Shown: positions 8,426 to 17,680 of the stretch, piece after piece | Layout of the letters: each line of letters begins with the position of its first letter | How positions within the stretch are numbered: the first letter of the stretch is position 1 | Source: JAAFIP01 sp031367325 | Lineage (GTDB): Bacteria > Pseudomonadota > Gammaproteobacteria > Burkholderiales > Burkholderiaceae_C | DNA length: 64,000 bases | Assembly: GCA_031367325.1 (NCBI GenBank) | Contig: JANLPQ010000035.1 | Coordinates: 1 to 64,000 of the forward strand | Reading direction: 5' to 3' | Program-made: the position numbers and the translations under genes | The notes under the pieces: model-generated | Database searches by the model: none | Seen by the model: the letters and a program-made list of their open reading frames with translations, nothing else | What the model was told of the DNA's origin: nothing

Positions 8426-9295
8426 ATGTCTTGGTTAGAAAAATTATTGCCTACAAAAATGGGCGCCACCACCACTGAACGCCACCAAGTGCCTGAAGGG
8501 TTGTGGATCAAATGCCCTAGCTGCGACACCGTGCTGTACAAAACTGATTTGGAGCAAAATCTCAACGTCTGCCCAAAATGCAGCCACCATCATCGCATTG
8601 GCGCACGTGCGCGTTTAAACAGCTTGCTTGACGGAGAAGGTCGCTACGAGATTGGTCAAGAAGTCATTCCAGTGGATGCGCTGAAGTTTAAAGACAGCCG
8701 CAAATACCCTGAGCGTCTCAAAGAGGCGCTAGAAAATACCGGCGAGACGGATGCCTTGATCGTTATGGGCGGTGCAATTCAAAGCATCGAAGTCGTAGTG
8801 GCTTGCTTTGAGTTCGACTTTATGGGCGGTTCTATGGGTTCGGTGGTGGGCGAGCGTTTCGTACGCGGTGTAGAAACTGCTATCGCACAAAAGTTACCTT
8901 TCATTTGTTTTACCGCCACAGGTGGTGCGCGCATGCAAGAAGGATTGCTGTCGCTGATGCAAATGGCAAAAACTAATGCATCGCTCACGCGCTTGGCAAA
9001 AAAGGGATTGCCTTACATTAGCGTTCTTACCGATCCCACTATGGGCGGCGTCAGTGCAGGTTTCGCTTTCGTGGGCGATATCGTCATTGCAGAACCGAAG
9101 GCATTGATTGGATTTGCCGGGCCAAGAGTGATCGAGAACACAGTACGTGAAAAATTACCTGAAGGGTTTCAGCGTGCAGAATTTTTACTGCAAAAAGGCG
9201 CTGTTGACTTTATCTGCGATCGCCGTGAACTGAGAAAAAAACTATCCACCAGTTTAGCTATGCTGCAACGCCAGCCAGCTGATGCAGTAGCTTGA
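8426..9295 (+). CDS. accD: Acetyl-CoA carboxylase carboxyltransferase subunit beta
   Basis: Zinc-ribbon subunit of the carboxyltransferase that makes malonyl-CoA for fatty-acid synthesis. ATG at 8426 is chosen because AAGGAAA sits directly upstream and proteins of this family start MSWLEKLLP; an in-frame TTG at 8405 is rejected. Zinc ligands CPSC and CPKC lie at about residues 32-54, followed by the crotonase-like carboxyltransferase fold with GGARMQEG. 289 residues. In many relatives folC follows accD, but here a LON-domain gene and then a glycan locus follow. Confidence 0.95.
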   Translation: MSWLEKLLPTKMGATTTERHQVPEGLWIKCPSCDTVLYKTDLEQNLNVCPKCSHHHRIGARARLNSLLDGEGRYEIGQEVIPVDALKFKDSRKYPERLKEALENTGETDALIVMGGAIQSIEVVVACFEFDFMGGSMGSVVGERFVRGVETAIAQKLPFICFTATGGARMQEGLLSLMQMAKTNASLTRLAKKGLPYISVLTDPTMGGVSAGFAFVGDIVIAEPKALIGFAGPRVIENTVREKLPEGFQRAEFLLQKGAVDFICDRRELRKKLSTSLAMLQRQPADAVA

Positions 9296-9325
9296 TTTAG
9301 ATTACAGTCACAACAGCATTGCACT

Positions 9326-9937
9326 ATGATTTTAAATTCTTTGCCTTTATTTCCGTTGGGCAGTGTGCTGTATCCGCAGGGGCATTTACCGTTGCGGATA
9401 TTTGAAGTGCGCTATCTAGACATGATCAATAAAGTTATTCAGGCTGATGCACCGTTTGGTGTAGTGGCTTTGAAGCAAGGCATTGAAGTGCAAGTACCTC
9501 AAGCTCAGGAATTATTTGCAGATGTCGGCACTATTGCCACCGTTGTACACCACGAGTCTCCTCAGCCAGGACTTAAGCTGGTTCATTGTATTGGTGCCCA
9601 GCGCTATCGCATTTTGCGCCGGGAACGGCTTAAACACGGCTTGTGGATAGCCGATGTAGAGCACATAGAACCCGATATAGAGATCGCGCCCCCTGATGAA
9701 CTGGCGTCCTGCGTGGTGACCTTGCGCAATGTGATGGCTAAACTATCTGGCGAAACATCAGATGTTGATCTAGATGCCGAAGATAACCATTGGGATAGTT
9801 GCAGCTGGGTCGCGAACCGTTGGTGCGAGATACTACCCATTCCACTACCTTTAAAGCAAAGAATGCTGGAGCTAGATAATCCTATTATTCGTCTTGAACT
9901 AATTAGTGACATTCTAGAAAAATATGATCTTACGTAA
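9326..9937 (+). CDS. LON substrate-binding-domain protein
   Basis: A 203-residue protein consisting of the N-terminal (substrate-binding) domain of Lon protease without ATPase or peptidase parts. It begins LPLFPLGSVLYPQGHLPLRI and continues FEVRYLDMI, the family signature. Stand-alone members are widespread in proteobacteria, and their exact role is not established. It is the last ordinary gene before the AT-richer glycan locus; the next gene starts 28 bases later. Confidence 0.85.
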   Translation: MILNSLPLFPLGSVLYPQGHLPLRIFEVRYLDMINKVIQADAPFGVVALKQGIEVQVPQAQELFADVGTIATVVHHESPQPGLKLVHCIGAQRYRILRRERLKHGLWIADVEHIEPDIEIAPPDELASCVVTLRNVMAKLSGETSDVDLDAEDNHWDSCSWVANRWCEILPIPLPLKQRMLELDNPIIRLELISDILEKYDLT

Positions 9938-9965
9938 ATAAAAATCTCTGCGATATATTTTCAAC

Positions 9966-10526
9966 GTGAAAAGATTATTAGATTTTTTTTTGGCATTAGG
10001 ATTATTGCTTCTATTAGCTTTGCCACTGTGCATGATCGCCTTGGCCATTAAACTCACCTCGCAAGGTCCTGTGTTGTATTGGTCTGACCGGGTGGGCCAG
10101 AAAAATAGAATTTTTAGCATGCCCAAGTTTCGTAGTATGCGTTTAGGTACCCCTGCTGTAGCGACCAACTTGCTACATAAACCAGAGCAGTATTTGTCAC
10201 CCATTGGCTCTTTTTTACGTAAATCTAGCCTAGACGAAATACCACAATTGTGGTGCGTTTTGGTAGGTGACATGAGCTTTGTAGGCCCGCGCCCTGCCCT
10301 ATATAACCAAACTGATTTGATTGCCTTGCGCACAGAACAGGGCGTTCACGAACTACTTCCAGGCATCACTGGTTGGGCGCAGATTAATGGCCGCGACGAG
10401 ATTTCGATGACACAAAAGGTGTCTTTTGACGCACACTACCTAAGAGAGCACAGTTTGGGTATGGATATCCAAATTTTGTGGCAAACGTTTATGAAAGTCT
10501 TTCTCAGAGAAGGCATATCACATTAG
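9966..10526 (+). CDS. Initiating undecaprenyl-phosphate sugar-1-phosphate transferase
   Basis: Small monotopic phosphoglycosyl transferase (bacterial sugar transferase family, PglC/WcaJ C-terminal type). It would load the first sugar-1-phosphate onto undecaprenyl phosphate to start a surface glycan. One N-terminal hydrophobic segment (residues 7-30), then the hallmark KFRSMR (about 55), SLDEIPQLW (about 88) and FVGPRP (about 106). 186 residues. GTG start. The donor may be a UDP-6-deoxy-HexNAc made by the WbpM-like and WbpV-like proteins encoded nearby; that link is inference. Confidence 0.88.
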   Translation: MKRLLDFFLALGLLLLLALPLCMIALAIKLTSQGPVLYWSDRVGQKNRIFSMPKFRSMRLGTPAVATNLLHKPEQYLSPIGSFLRKSSLDEIPQLWCVLVGDMSFVGPRPALYNQTDLIALRTEQGVHELLPGITGWAQINGRDEISMTQKVSFDAHYLREHSLGMDIQILWQTFMKVFLREGISH

Positions 10527-10548
10527 CGCGCACTAAGACAGCCCCACT

Positions 10549-12474
10549 ATGAAACAAGACTCATCATTGCAGCGCTACATCAGCACATATGCTATTTCGC
10601 TACCACGCTCAACTAAAAGATTTTTAGCGCTGTCTCTAGACGTGTGCCTATGCGTCTTAACAGTATGGCTTGCCATTTGTTTGCGCTTTGAGTCTTGGGT
10701 AAGAATTGATGGTAACCAGTGGCTTCCTACTATCATTTCGCCGATTTTGGCAATTCCCTCATTTGTGGCGTTTGGGCTCTATAAAGCCGTTTTTCGTTTT
10801 GCAGGTCGAGAAGCTATCTTGGCGATCACTAGGGCTGTGGGTATCTATGCGGTCATGTACAGCGCCATATTTACGGCTGTGGGTTTTGCAGACGTGCCCA
10901 GGACCATAGGCTTATTGCAACCCATGCTGCTGTTGCTGGCCGTAATCGCCATGCGGCAGGTAGCTAAAGAGTTGCTTGGCGACCCCTATGCTGCAAGACA
11001 ACATAATTTGACTGAACGCGTGAAGGTGCTCGTTTATGGCGCTGGCAATACGGGCGTATCGCTCGCCGAGTCACTGTCCAAGAACAATCAAACTCAAGTG
11101 CTAGGTTTTATCGACGACAATCCAAGCCTACATAAAGGACAAATTATGGGGCTGAATGTTTATAGCCCTAAAGACCTGTTAAGTGCCGTTCAAAAACTTC
11201 ACATACACGATGTGTTGCTGGCAATGCCAAACATACAAAGAACACGCCGCATAGAAATATTACGACTACTGAGTAGCGCGCATGTTGCAGTAAGAACTGT
11301 ACCAAGCTTGTCTAACATTGCGCAGGGGAAAATTAGCGAAGCGGATTTACAAGAACTCGACATTGAGGACTTGCTTGGACGCGATCGCGTAGCTCCAAAC
11401 CAAGAGTTGTTAGCCAAAAACATCCACAACAAAGTGGTACTTGTCACAGGTGCAGGTGGCTCTATTGGTTCGGAGTTGTGTCGCCAAATTTTGCATAACC
11501 AGCCTACCAAGTTAGTTTTGGTTGAACTCAATGAGTTTGCGTTGTACACAATTTTAGAAGAGCTCAACAGCGACAAATTAAAAGGCGTAACTGAGATTTA
11601 CCCCATCTTGGTATCAGTTGAGAATAGAGAGTTCATTCGGCAGATAATTCAGTTCTGGCAACCTTACACTATCTACCATGCAGCAGCTTATAAGCATGTA
11701 CCGCTGGTAGAGAGTAATCCACTTGCGGGTATGCGGAATAACATTTTGGGCACACTATACGTTGCACAAAGCGCACTAGATTTTGGCGTTAACAATATGG
11801 TGCTCATCAGCACAGACAAAGCTGTGCGGCCCACAAACATCATGGGAGCCACCAAGCGGGTTGCAGAGATGGTCTTGCAAGGTTTGGCTGAAATAGGCCG
11901 CCAGCAGGGCAAGATAACCCACATGTCTATGGTGCGGTTTGGCAATGTGCTGGGTTCTTCAGGGTCAGTCGTACCAAAATTTAGAGAACAAATTAAGCAA
12001 GGGGGCCCCATCACTTTGACGCACCCTGATATAACTCGCTACTTTATGACGATATCCGAGGCTGCGCAGTTAGTAATACAGGCTGGCGCAATGATGACCG
12101 ACTCAAGCGGTCACGCAGATGTATTTTTATTAGAAATGGGACAGCCCGTCCGAATCATAGATTTGGCAAAAAGCATGGTGCAGTTATCAGGGTTAACCGT
12201 ACGTGACGCCGACCATCCCGACGGCGATATCGCTATTGAAATGGTAGGCCTTCGTCCAGGTGAAAAACTATTTGAAGAATTGCTAATTGGCAATCATCCG
12301 CAGCCAACCAGCCATGCCAAGATTTTTTATGCCAAAGAGGATTTCTTGCCTTGGCCAGTGCTGTCACAGCACCTGCAAACATTACATCAGCAAGATAGTA
12401 TGCTCACATCTGCTGACCTTAAAAAATATTTAAGAAATATAGTTTCTGACTATCAACCCGAGGTTATTCATTGA
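10549..12474 (+). CDS. WbpM/CapD-like UDP-HexNAc 4,6-dehydratase, membrane form
   Basis: Large SDR dehydratase making UDP-4-keto-6-deoxy-HexNAc for FucNAc/QuiNAc-type sugars. 641 residues: four N-terminal transmembrane helices (about 25-135), a first Rossmann motif (VLVYGAGNTGVSL, about 163) and a second catalytic Rossmann domain (LVTGAGGSIGSEL, about 298). Active-site segment STDKAVRPTNIMGATKR (about 421-437) contains the M-x3-K of this family in place of Y-x3-K. 22 bases after the sugar transferase. Substrate stereochemistry cannot be read from sequence. Confidence 0.88.
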   Translation: MKQDSSLQRYISTYAISLPRSTKRFLALSLDVCLCVLTVWLAICLRFESWVRIDGNQWLPTIISPILAIPSFVAFGLYKAVFRFAGREAILAITRAVGIYAVMYSAIFTAVGFADVPRTIGLLQPMLLLLAVIAMRQVAKELLGDPYAARQHNLTERVKVLVYGAGNTGVSLAESLSKNNQTQVLGFIDDNPSLHKGQIMGLNVYSPKDLLSAVQKLHIHDVLLAMPNIQRTRRIEILRLLSSAHVAVRTVPSLSNIAQGKISEADLQELDIEDLLGRDRVAPNQELLAKNIHNKVVLVTGAGGSIGSELCRQILHNQPTKLVLVELNEFALYTILEELNSDKLKGVTEIYPILVSVENREFIRQIIQFWQPYTIYHAAAYKHVPLVESNPLAGMRNNILGTLYVAQSALDFGVNNMVLISTDKAVRPTNIMGATKRVAEMVLQGLAEIGRQQGKITHMSMVRFGNVLGSSGSVVPKFREQIKQGGPITLTHPDITRYFMTISEAAQLVIQAGAMMTDSSGHADVFLLEMGQPVRIIDLAKSMVQLSGLTVRDADHPDGDIAIEMVGLRPGEKLFEELLIGNHPQPTSHAKIFYAKEDFLPWPVLSQHLQTLHQQDSMLTSADLKKYLRNIVSDYQPEVIH

Positions 12475-12505
12475 TGCAAGTCTTTACTGGATCACAGGTG
12501 CAGGC

Positions 12506-13393
12506 GTGGTGATAGTTCGCATCATGGGTGGTCTGGGCAATCAAATGTTCCAGTTTGCTGCTGGCCACGCACTGGCTAGTAAGCTCAAGGTGCCGTTACT
12601 CTTAGATATTTCAAGCTATCAAAACTATGGCCTTCACCATGGTTTTGAACTCTCTCGGATTTTCAATACAGAAGTGCAGCTTGCGAAGGCAACTGATGTT
12701 AGATCAGCAATTGGCTGGCAAGGCAGCCCTTTTGCCTATAGACCACTGAGAAATAAACACCTATCAAGCATTCGTCATAGCCGATGGATTGTTGAGCCGC
12801 ATTTACACTTTTGGCCTAGTCTTTTCGATGCCCCTGGCGTTTGCTACCTTGATGGGTACTGGCAATCAGAAAAGTACTTTGTAAATGTGCAAGCCACGAT
12901 CAGAAAAACATTTACCTTTTCAGCATTAATGACTGATCGGAACAATCAAGTCGCTGAAGTCATCAAGAATAACAATGCAGTTAGTCTCCATGTGCGCCGA
13001 GGAGATTACGCAACTAATCCTAAGACACTAGCATTTCTTGGTTTGTGCACACTGGCCTACTATCAGCGCGCTGTAAAGCACATTCGAGGGCATGTGGACA
13101 ATCCTACTTTTTTTGTTTTTTCAGATGACATCGACTGGTGCAAAAACAACTTAGATTTACCATCTACATGCCAGTACATTAACCACAACCAAGGCAATAG
13201 CAGCCACTTGGACATGCAGCTAATGAGCTTATGCAAACACCATATTGTTTCAAATAGCACCTTTAGCTGGTGGGGAGCATGGTTGTCTGACAGCACAGAT
13301 GGAATCAAAATTTCGCCGACCCCTTGGTTTAGTCACCCCGACGTGAGTGACGAGTCTATAGTCCCTAGTAATTGGCTTAAATTACCGAAATAG
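12506..13393 (+). CDS. GT11 glycosyltransferase (alpha-1,2-fucosyl/colitosyl type)
   Basis: Family GT11 inverting transferase using a GDP-6-deoxyhexose donor. The start MGGLGNQMFQFAAGHAL and the donor-binding HVRRGDY motif (about residue 165) are diagnostic. The C-terminal NSTFSWWGAWL segment is also typical. 295 residues. GTG at 12506 or 12509 are both possible. Because the locus encodes a ColD-type 3-dehydratase, GDP-L-colitose is a plausible donor; GT11 includes colitosyl- as well as fucosyltransferases. Donor choice is inference. Confidence 0.85.
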   Translation: MVIVRIMGGLGNQMFQFAAGHALASKLKVPLLLDISSYQNYGLHHGFELSRIFNTEVQLAKATDVRSAIGWQGSPFAYRPLRNKHLSSIRHSRWIVEPHLHFWPSLFDAPGVCYLDGYWQSEKYFVNVQATIRKTFTFSALMTDRNNQVAEVIKNNNAVSLHVRRGDYATNPKTLAFLGLCTLAYYQRAVKHIRGHVDNPTFFVFSDDIDWCKNNLDLPSTCQYINHNQGNSSHLDMQLMSLCKHHIVSNSTFSWWGAWLSDSTDGIKISPTPWFSHPDVSDESIVPSNWLKLPK

Positions 13394-13395
13394 TT

Positions 13396-14280
13396 ATGCA
13401 ACCGCAATCGAACTCTTCGCAGAAGGTGTCAGTTATCCTGCCGGTATTCAATGGTGGCAAGTATCTGCTGCCTGCAATTCGATCTATTTTGAATCAAAGT
13501 TATCAGAACTGGGAAATAATCCTAATGGACGACGGCTCCACAGATGATGCGGTTGCAAGCGTGCGCTCTTTGAACGATTCAAGAATTAGGATTTACCAAG
13601 ACGGTACCAATAGAGGACTTGCTGCACGTTTAAATGAAGCTATAGATTTGGCTACCGGTTACTACATTGCCCGAATGGATGCAGATGATTTGTGTTTTCC
13701 AGAGCGATTGGGAAGACAGGTGAGCTTTCTGCAAACGCACGAAGATGTAGACTTGCTATCAACTAAAGCCATCGTATTTAAGTCAAAGACCAATATTGTT
13801 TTAGGTTGTCTTCCCCATAAAGAGCACCACGCAGACATCGTCAAACAGCCTTGGCGAGGTATGTACATGCCACACCCCACTTGGATGGGGCGCGCAAGTT
13901 GGTTTCGCAGCCACCGCTATGCTTATCCCGAAGTATTACGTGCTGAGGATCAAGAGCTGCTTTTACGCGCCTATCCTAGCTCACAGTATCACTCCTTGAA
14001 CGATGTTTTATTGGCTTATCGCCAAAGCGACTTCCATTTTTTAAAGACCTTGATAAGTCGAAAGTCTTTATTGCAAAAACAGCTGTCTATCTTTTCAAGT
14101 AGGCGACAGTGGAAATATTGGGTACTGGCTATTAGTGCGACTACAGTGAAAATCGGTGTAGACGTGCTAGCTGCAGTTCCACACTGGAGTTGGTTTTACT
14201 TCAAACGCATGAGCGTGCCGCACGATACAAAATATTCAGAACAATTCTCAGAACTTAGTAAGCAGACAGGCAATTCCTGA
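13396..14280 (+). CDS. Family 2 glycosyltransferase
   Basis: GT-A fold transferase adding a sugar to a lipid-linked glycan on the cytoplasmic face. VSVILPVFNGGKYL at residues 11-24, the nucleotide-binding DDGSTDD (about 49) and the metal-binding MDADD (about 95) are intact. The C-terminal part is hydrophobic and basic, suggesting membrane association. 294 residues. It begins two bases after the GT11 gene and its stop shares a base with the next start. Donor and acceptor unknown. Confidence 0.88.
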   Translation: MQPQSNSSQKVSVILPVFNGGKYLLPAIRSILNQSYQNWEIILMDDGSTDDAVASVRSLNDSRIRIYQDGTNRGLAARLNEAIDLATGYYIARMDADDLCFPERLGRQVSFLQTHEDVDLLSTKAIVFKSKTNIVLGCLPHKEHHADIVKQPWRGMYMPHPTWMGRASWFRSHRYAYPEVLRAEDQELLLRAYPSSQYHSLNDVLLAYRQSDFHFLKTLISRKSLLQKQLSIFSSRRQWKYWVLAISATTVKIGVDVLAAVPHWSWFYFKRMSVPHDTKYSEQFSELSKQTGNS

Positions 14281-15449
14281 TGAAGCAGCCTAATCACAGT
14301 CGACCCAAAATATGCATTGTGTGTGCTACGCCCATCATGGTTCACTTTTTTTTAAGGGACCATATTCGTAATTTAGCGCAGTTCGCTGATGTCACTTTAC
14401 TCACCAATCTTGATACAACCGCCTACACACCACCGCTAGATCTGCCTATCCGCATGGTTTCCATAAGGATTGAGCGGAAAATAGATTTAGTTCGCGACAT
14501 TAAAGCACTCTACTATTTAATCCAACACCTTCGCAGTACTCAATACGATTTGGTTTGGGCCGTAGGCCCTAAAAGTGGGCTACTGGGTATGATTGCAGCC
14601 GCTATTGCAAACGTAAAGGTCAGGGTATTTATCTTTTTAGGCGAAGTGTGGGCATCGCAAAAAGGATTAAAAAGATTCTTTCTTAAAACGCTAGACAGGC
14701 TAACCGCAACACTGGCTACGCACCTACTCGCTGCTAGCCAGTCTGAGCGCACTCACCTTATTGATGAAAACGTCACCCCCGCGAATAAAATTATTGTGCT
14801 GGGCAAAGGCTCTATCAGTGGTGTCGATACCGAACGCTATAAGCCGAGTTTGGAAAAACGTACACAAGTACGCGCACAGCATGGTATACCCAACAACGCA
14901 ATTTTGGCTTTATATTTAGGTCGTGTTAACACAGAGAAAGGTGTTTTAGACCTTGCACATGCCTTTGCAGCTGCGAGCGTCCAATGTCCAGAACTTTGGT
15001 TATTGATTGCCGGCCCAGATGAAGGTAATTTGACATCACAAATCACACAAATCTTTAATGGCGTAACTACAAACTACCGCATTACAGGCTTTGTAGAAAA
15101 TCCCGAAGATTATTTTCCCGCAGCAGATTTTTTATGCCTACCTAGCTACCGCGAAGGCTTTGGTATGGTGACGATAGAAGCAGCAGCCGTTTCAATTCCT
15201 ACGATAGGGTCACGGATTTATGGCATCTCCGATGCCATCATCGACAATAAAACTGGGCTACTGGTGGAACTTGGTAATATTAAAAACTGGACTGCTGCTA
15301 TCGTTAGGCTATCTAATTCGCATGAACTGCGCTCAGTGCTAGGATTCCAAGCTATGCAAATGGTAAGAGATAGTTTTGAAAGTGCATCTGTAATTGCGCT
15401 ATACACACAGTATTTTGAGAACCTGTGCCAGTCGAACTCATCTAAATAA
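14280..15449 (+). CDS. Family 4 glycosyltransferase
   Basis: GT-B fold retaining transferase. The N-terminal half (KICIVCATPIMVHFFLRDH) is the acceptor domain. The C-terminal half has LYLGRVNTEKGV, the glycine-rich donor site and the E-x7-E motif in REGFGMVTIEAAA (about residue 301). 389 residues. The start overlaps the preceding stop (TGATG). It is the last rightward gene of the glycan locus and converges on the flippase with only 26 bases between them. Confidence 0.88.
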   Translation: MKQPNHSRPKICIVCATPIMVHFFLRDHIRNLAQFADVTLLTNLDTTAYTPPLDLPIRMVSIRIERKIDLVRDIKALYYLIQHLRSTQYDLVWAVGPKSGLLGMIAAAIANVKVRVFIFLGEVWASQKGLKRFFLKTLDRLTATLATHLLAASQSERTHLIDENVTPANKIIVLGKGSISGVDTERYKPSLEKRTQVRAQHGIPNNAILALYLGRVNTEKGVLDLAHAFAAASVQCPELWLLIAGPDEGNLTSQITQIFNGVTTNYRITGFVENPEDYFPAADFLCLPSYREGFGMVTIEAAAVSIPTIGSRIYGISDAIIDNKTGLLVELGNIKNWTAAIVRLSNSHELRSVLGFQAMQMVRDSFESASVIALYTQYFENLCQSNSSK

Positions 15450-15475
15450 ATTTTCTTCGCTGAATTTTTTCTCAA

Positions 15476-16957
15476 TTATCGACTACTCAATTCAACCGCG
15501 AGTAATCGACTAAGTGCTTTGTTGTGCCACATTACTGCAATTAGCATTGTAGTTGCAGCTACAGCCCCTATTAGTAAGTAGTACAGATTCTGTGCGAGGT
15601 TTAGATGGTCTGTTGTAAGCCAAATTGATAACATGAAGCAACATACCATGAAGCTTATGCCTAAAGTTAAACGAGGCATATCAACCGCTGTAGGTAAAAC
15701 TTGCCGCATTTGAATTACCATAGCGATACAAGTTACCAGACCCGCAACTACTAAAATAAAAGCAAATCCCGATAGTTTCATGCCCCAAATACCACCCGCA
15801 ATCGCACCCACACATACAATCACTGCACCCAAAGCATAAGGCAATATCAAACCTTTAGTGCGTTGCACTGCACGAGCAGTGTTAGACCATAAATTTGTGA
15901 GGCAACGCAGGAACTCAATCATTGCGCCAAAGACGACAAATGTCACTGCTCCATGGTAACGCTGGTCCGTAATCACCTCAAGCAATGCCGAAGCGCATGC
16001 TGCGTTAAAACCTGCCCACACCGCATACACTGGTGCTAATACATTAATTAGATCAGACAGCGCGCTACTAGTTTCCACTTCAGATTTGGAATCTGAGATA
16101 CGTCGTGCAAAATAGGGATAAAAAAATTGCACCGCCAAGGTCTCGACAACAGCGGACAGTTGCGCCGCAACTCCTAATCCGATAGCAAAAATTCCTAATT
16201 CGGCAACGCCCCAGCTCTCACCCGCCCAAAAACGATATCCAGTATTTTGCAACCACATGAATCCAGTAGCACCAGCGAGTGGGATGCAAAACTTCTTGAT
16301 AGTTGAAGTATCTAGAAATTTTTCGTCAATTGGGTTAAATATTTCAGAGCTGAGATTCGCAGAGAGTTTATACAGTACTCGCCATGCCCCTAATGCGCCG
16401 AACGCAGCTCCGAATACTTGACCAAGCATCCATGAGACTGCACTTTGGTAGTAATAGGCAAATAAGGTTGAAAAAAATAACCCCGTTAATGCTGAAATTA
16501 CCATCCAAATTACGCTGCGTCTGCGATGACCCAACATATTGAGTGTGTAGCTCAATAAGACATTCCAAGTTGTCAGATACACAACCAGACCAACTACAAG
16601 TCCTGCAGCTAAACTCAGTTCAAAGAATTTAGCATCATAGATGCGTGTATTTTGGCTCCAAAATATTACGACTAATGCGATTAAGGCAGATACGGTAGCT
16701 ACATATAGATTGTAAACTTTGAGTTTTTTGAACAAAGTTCCATCATCCCACCACGCATGTGTTTTTCTAAAAATATGCTGATCAACTGGATTGATCAAGA
16801 ATAGGACGCAAAAAGATTGAAATGCAGCCAGCAAAACCCACTGGCCGTAATCTGCGGGGCTTAGCAATGCCGTCATGGTACGTATGCTGGCGATAGCAAT
16901 TAATGCCGTCGCGATTCTGCCAAACGTCAAAAAGATGAAATCTGATCGTAAGAGCAT
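15476..16957 (-). CDS. Wzx-like polysaccharide flippase
   Basis: Multi-pass membrane protein of the MATE/MOP polysaccharide-transport type, expected to flip the lipid-linked oligosaccharide to the periplasm. 493 residues with about 12 hydrophobic segments spread over the whole length and short charged loops. The opening FLTFGRIATALIAIASIRTM and LLSPADYGQW resembles PST-type flippases. It is the last gene of the leftward arm, 27 bases after fkbM. No Wzy polymerase or Wzz chain-length gene is visible in the locus. Confidence 0.8.
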   Translation of the reverse strand: MLLRSDFIFLTFGRIATALIAIASIRTMTALLSPADYGQWVLLAAFQSFCVLFLINPVDQHIFRKTHAWWDDGTLFKKLKVYNLYVATVSALIALVVIFWSQNTRIYDAKFFELSLAAGLVVGLVVYLTTWNVLLSYTLNMLGHRRRSVIWMVISALTGLFFSTLFAYYYQSAVSWMLGQVFGAAFGALGAWRVLYKLSANLSSEIFNPIDEKFLDTSTIKKFCIPLAGATGFMWLQNTGYRFWAGESWGVAELGIFAIGLGVAAQLSAVVETLAVQFFYPYFARRISDSKSEVETSSALSDLINVLAPVYAVWAGFNAACASALLEVITDQRYHGAVTFVVFGAMIEFLRCLTNLWSNTARAVQRTKGLILPYALGAVIVCVGAIAGGIWGMKLSGFAFILVVAGLVTCIAMVIQMRQVLPTAVDMPRLTLGISFMVCCFMLSIWLTTDHLNLAQNLYYLLIGAVAATTMLIAVMWHNKALSRLLAVELSSR

Positions 16958-16984
16958 GCCGCAATGCTTTGAAAGAAAGCTAGT

Positions 16985-17668
16985 TTATAGTGCGCTTCGC
17001 TTTAATGCCCAACTTTCCCATACAAAATTGTAGTTCCACATTTCATCGTGTGTAGTACGAAGTTTTGATCGGATATCAGTTCTCATTTCAATTGCATTGT
17101 CCACAAAATTGTGAAATTGAACTTGCAGGAACTTTATTTTATTAATGTCCGTTGACTCAATCAGCGCGGGAATTACATCGAATTCACCACCTTCAATATT
17201 GATTTTTAACAAATCAATACTTGTGATTTTGAGCTCGGCAATGGTGCTCACAACTGATTTAATCTGTACCCTTTGTACAGCCATACCTGCTGTGCCGACA
17301 ACGGTGCTTGATGAATTTTCAGCCATATTAATGTTTAACCATGCATCAGTTGATCCGAGTCCATAATTTAAACATACGATATTTTTATTAAACTGAAACC
17401 TCTCAATACATTTTCGATAAAACTCTGGAACTGGTTCAAATATATAAATCTTACAGTCGAAGCGCTGATGTATAGCATGAGCAAAATCTCCGTGATATCC
17501 ACCCAAGTCAAATACCGTACTGTCTTTAGTTAACGTGTAATTTAGTCGATGCGTAGTGTCGCCTTTGTCTTTGACCCATCGCGAGGCCTCCAGGAAAAAT
17601 TCATCCCTCAAAATATGCTGCCGGTACAGTCGTATCAATTTATTTTTTATTTTAGTGATGGTTTTCAT
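16985..17668 (-). CDS. FkbM-family methyltransferase
   Basis: SAM-dependent O-methyltransferase of the FkbM type, probably decorating a sugar. VFDLGGYHGDFA (about residues 51-62) is the SAM-binding loop, IYIFEPVPEFYRKC follows as the second motif, and DLLKINIEGGEFDVI is the family hallmark. 227 residues, usual size. Gene is markedly AT-rich. It lies between colD and the flippase, 12 bases after colD, so it is in the same transcript. Confidence 0.85.
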   Translation of the reverse strand: MKTITKIKNKLIRLYRQHILRDEFFLEASRWVKDKGDTTHRLNYTLTKDSTVFDLGGYHGDFAHAIHQRFDCKIYIFEPVPEFYRKCIERFQFNKNIVCLNYGLGSTDAWLNINMAENSSSTVVGTAGMAVQRVQIKSVVSTIAELKITSIDLLKINIEGGEFDVIPALIESTDINKIKFLQVQFHNFVDNAIEMRTDIRSKLRTTHDEMWNYNFVWESWALKRSAL

Positions 17669-17680
17669 AAGGGAGTATCT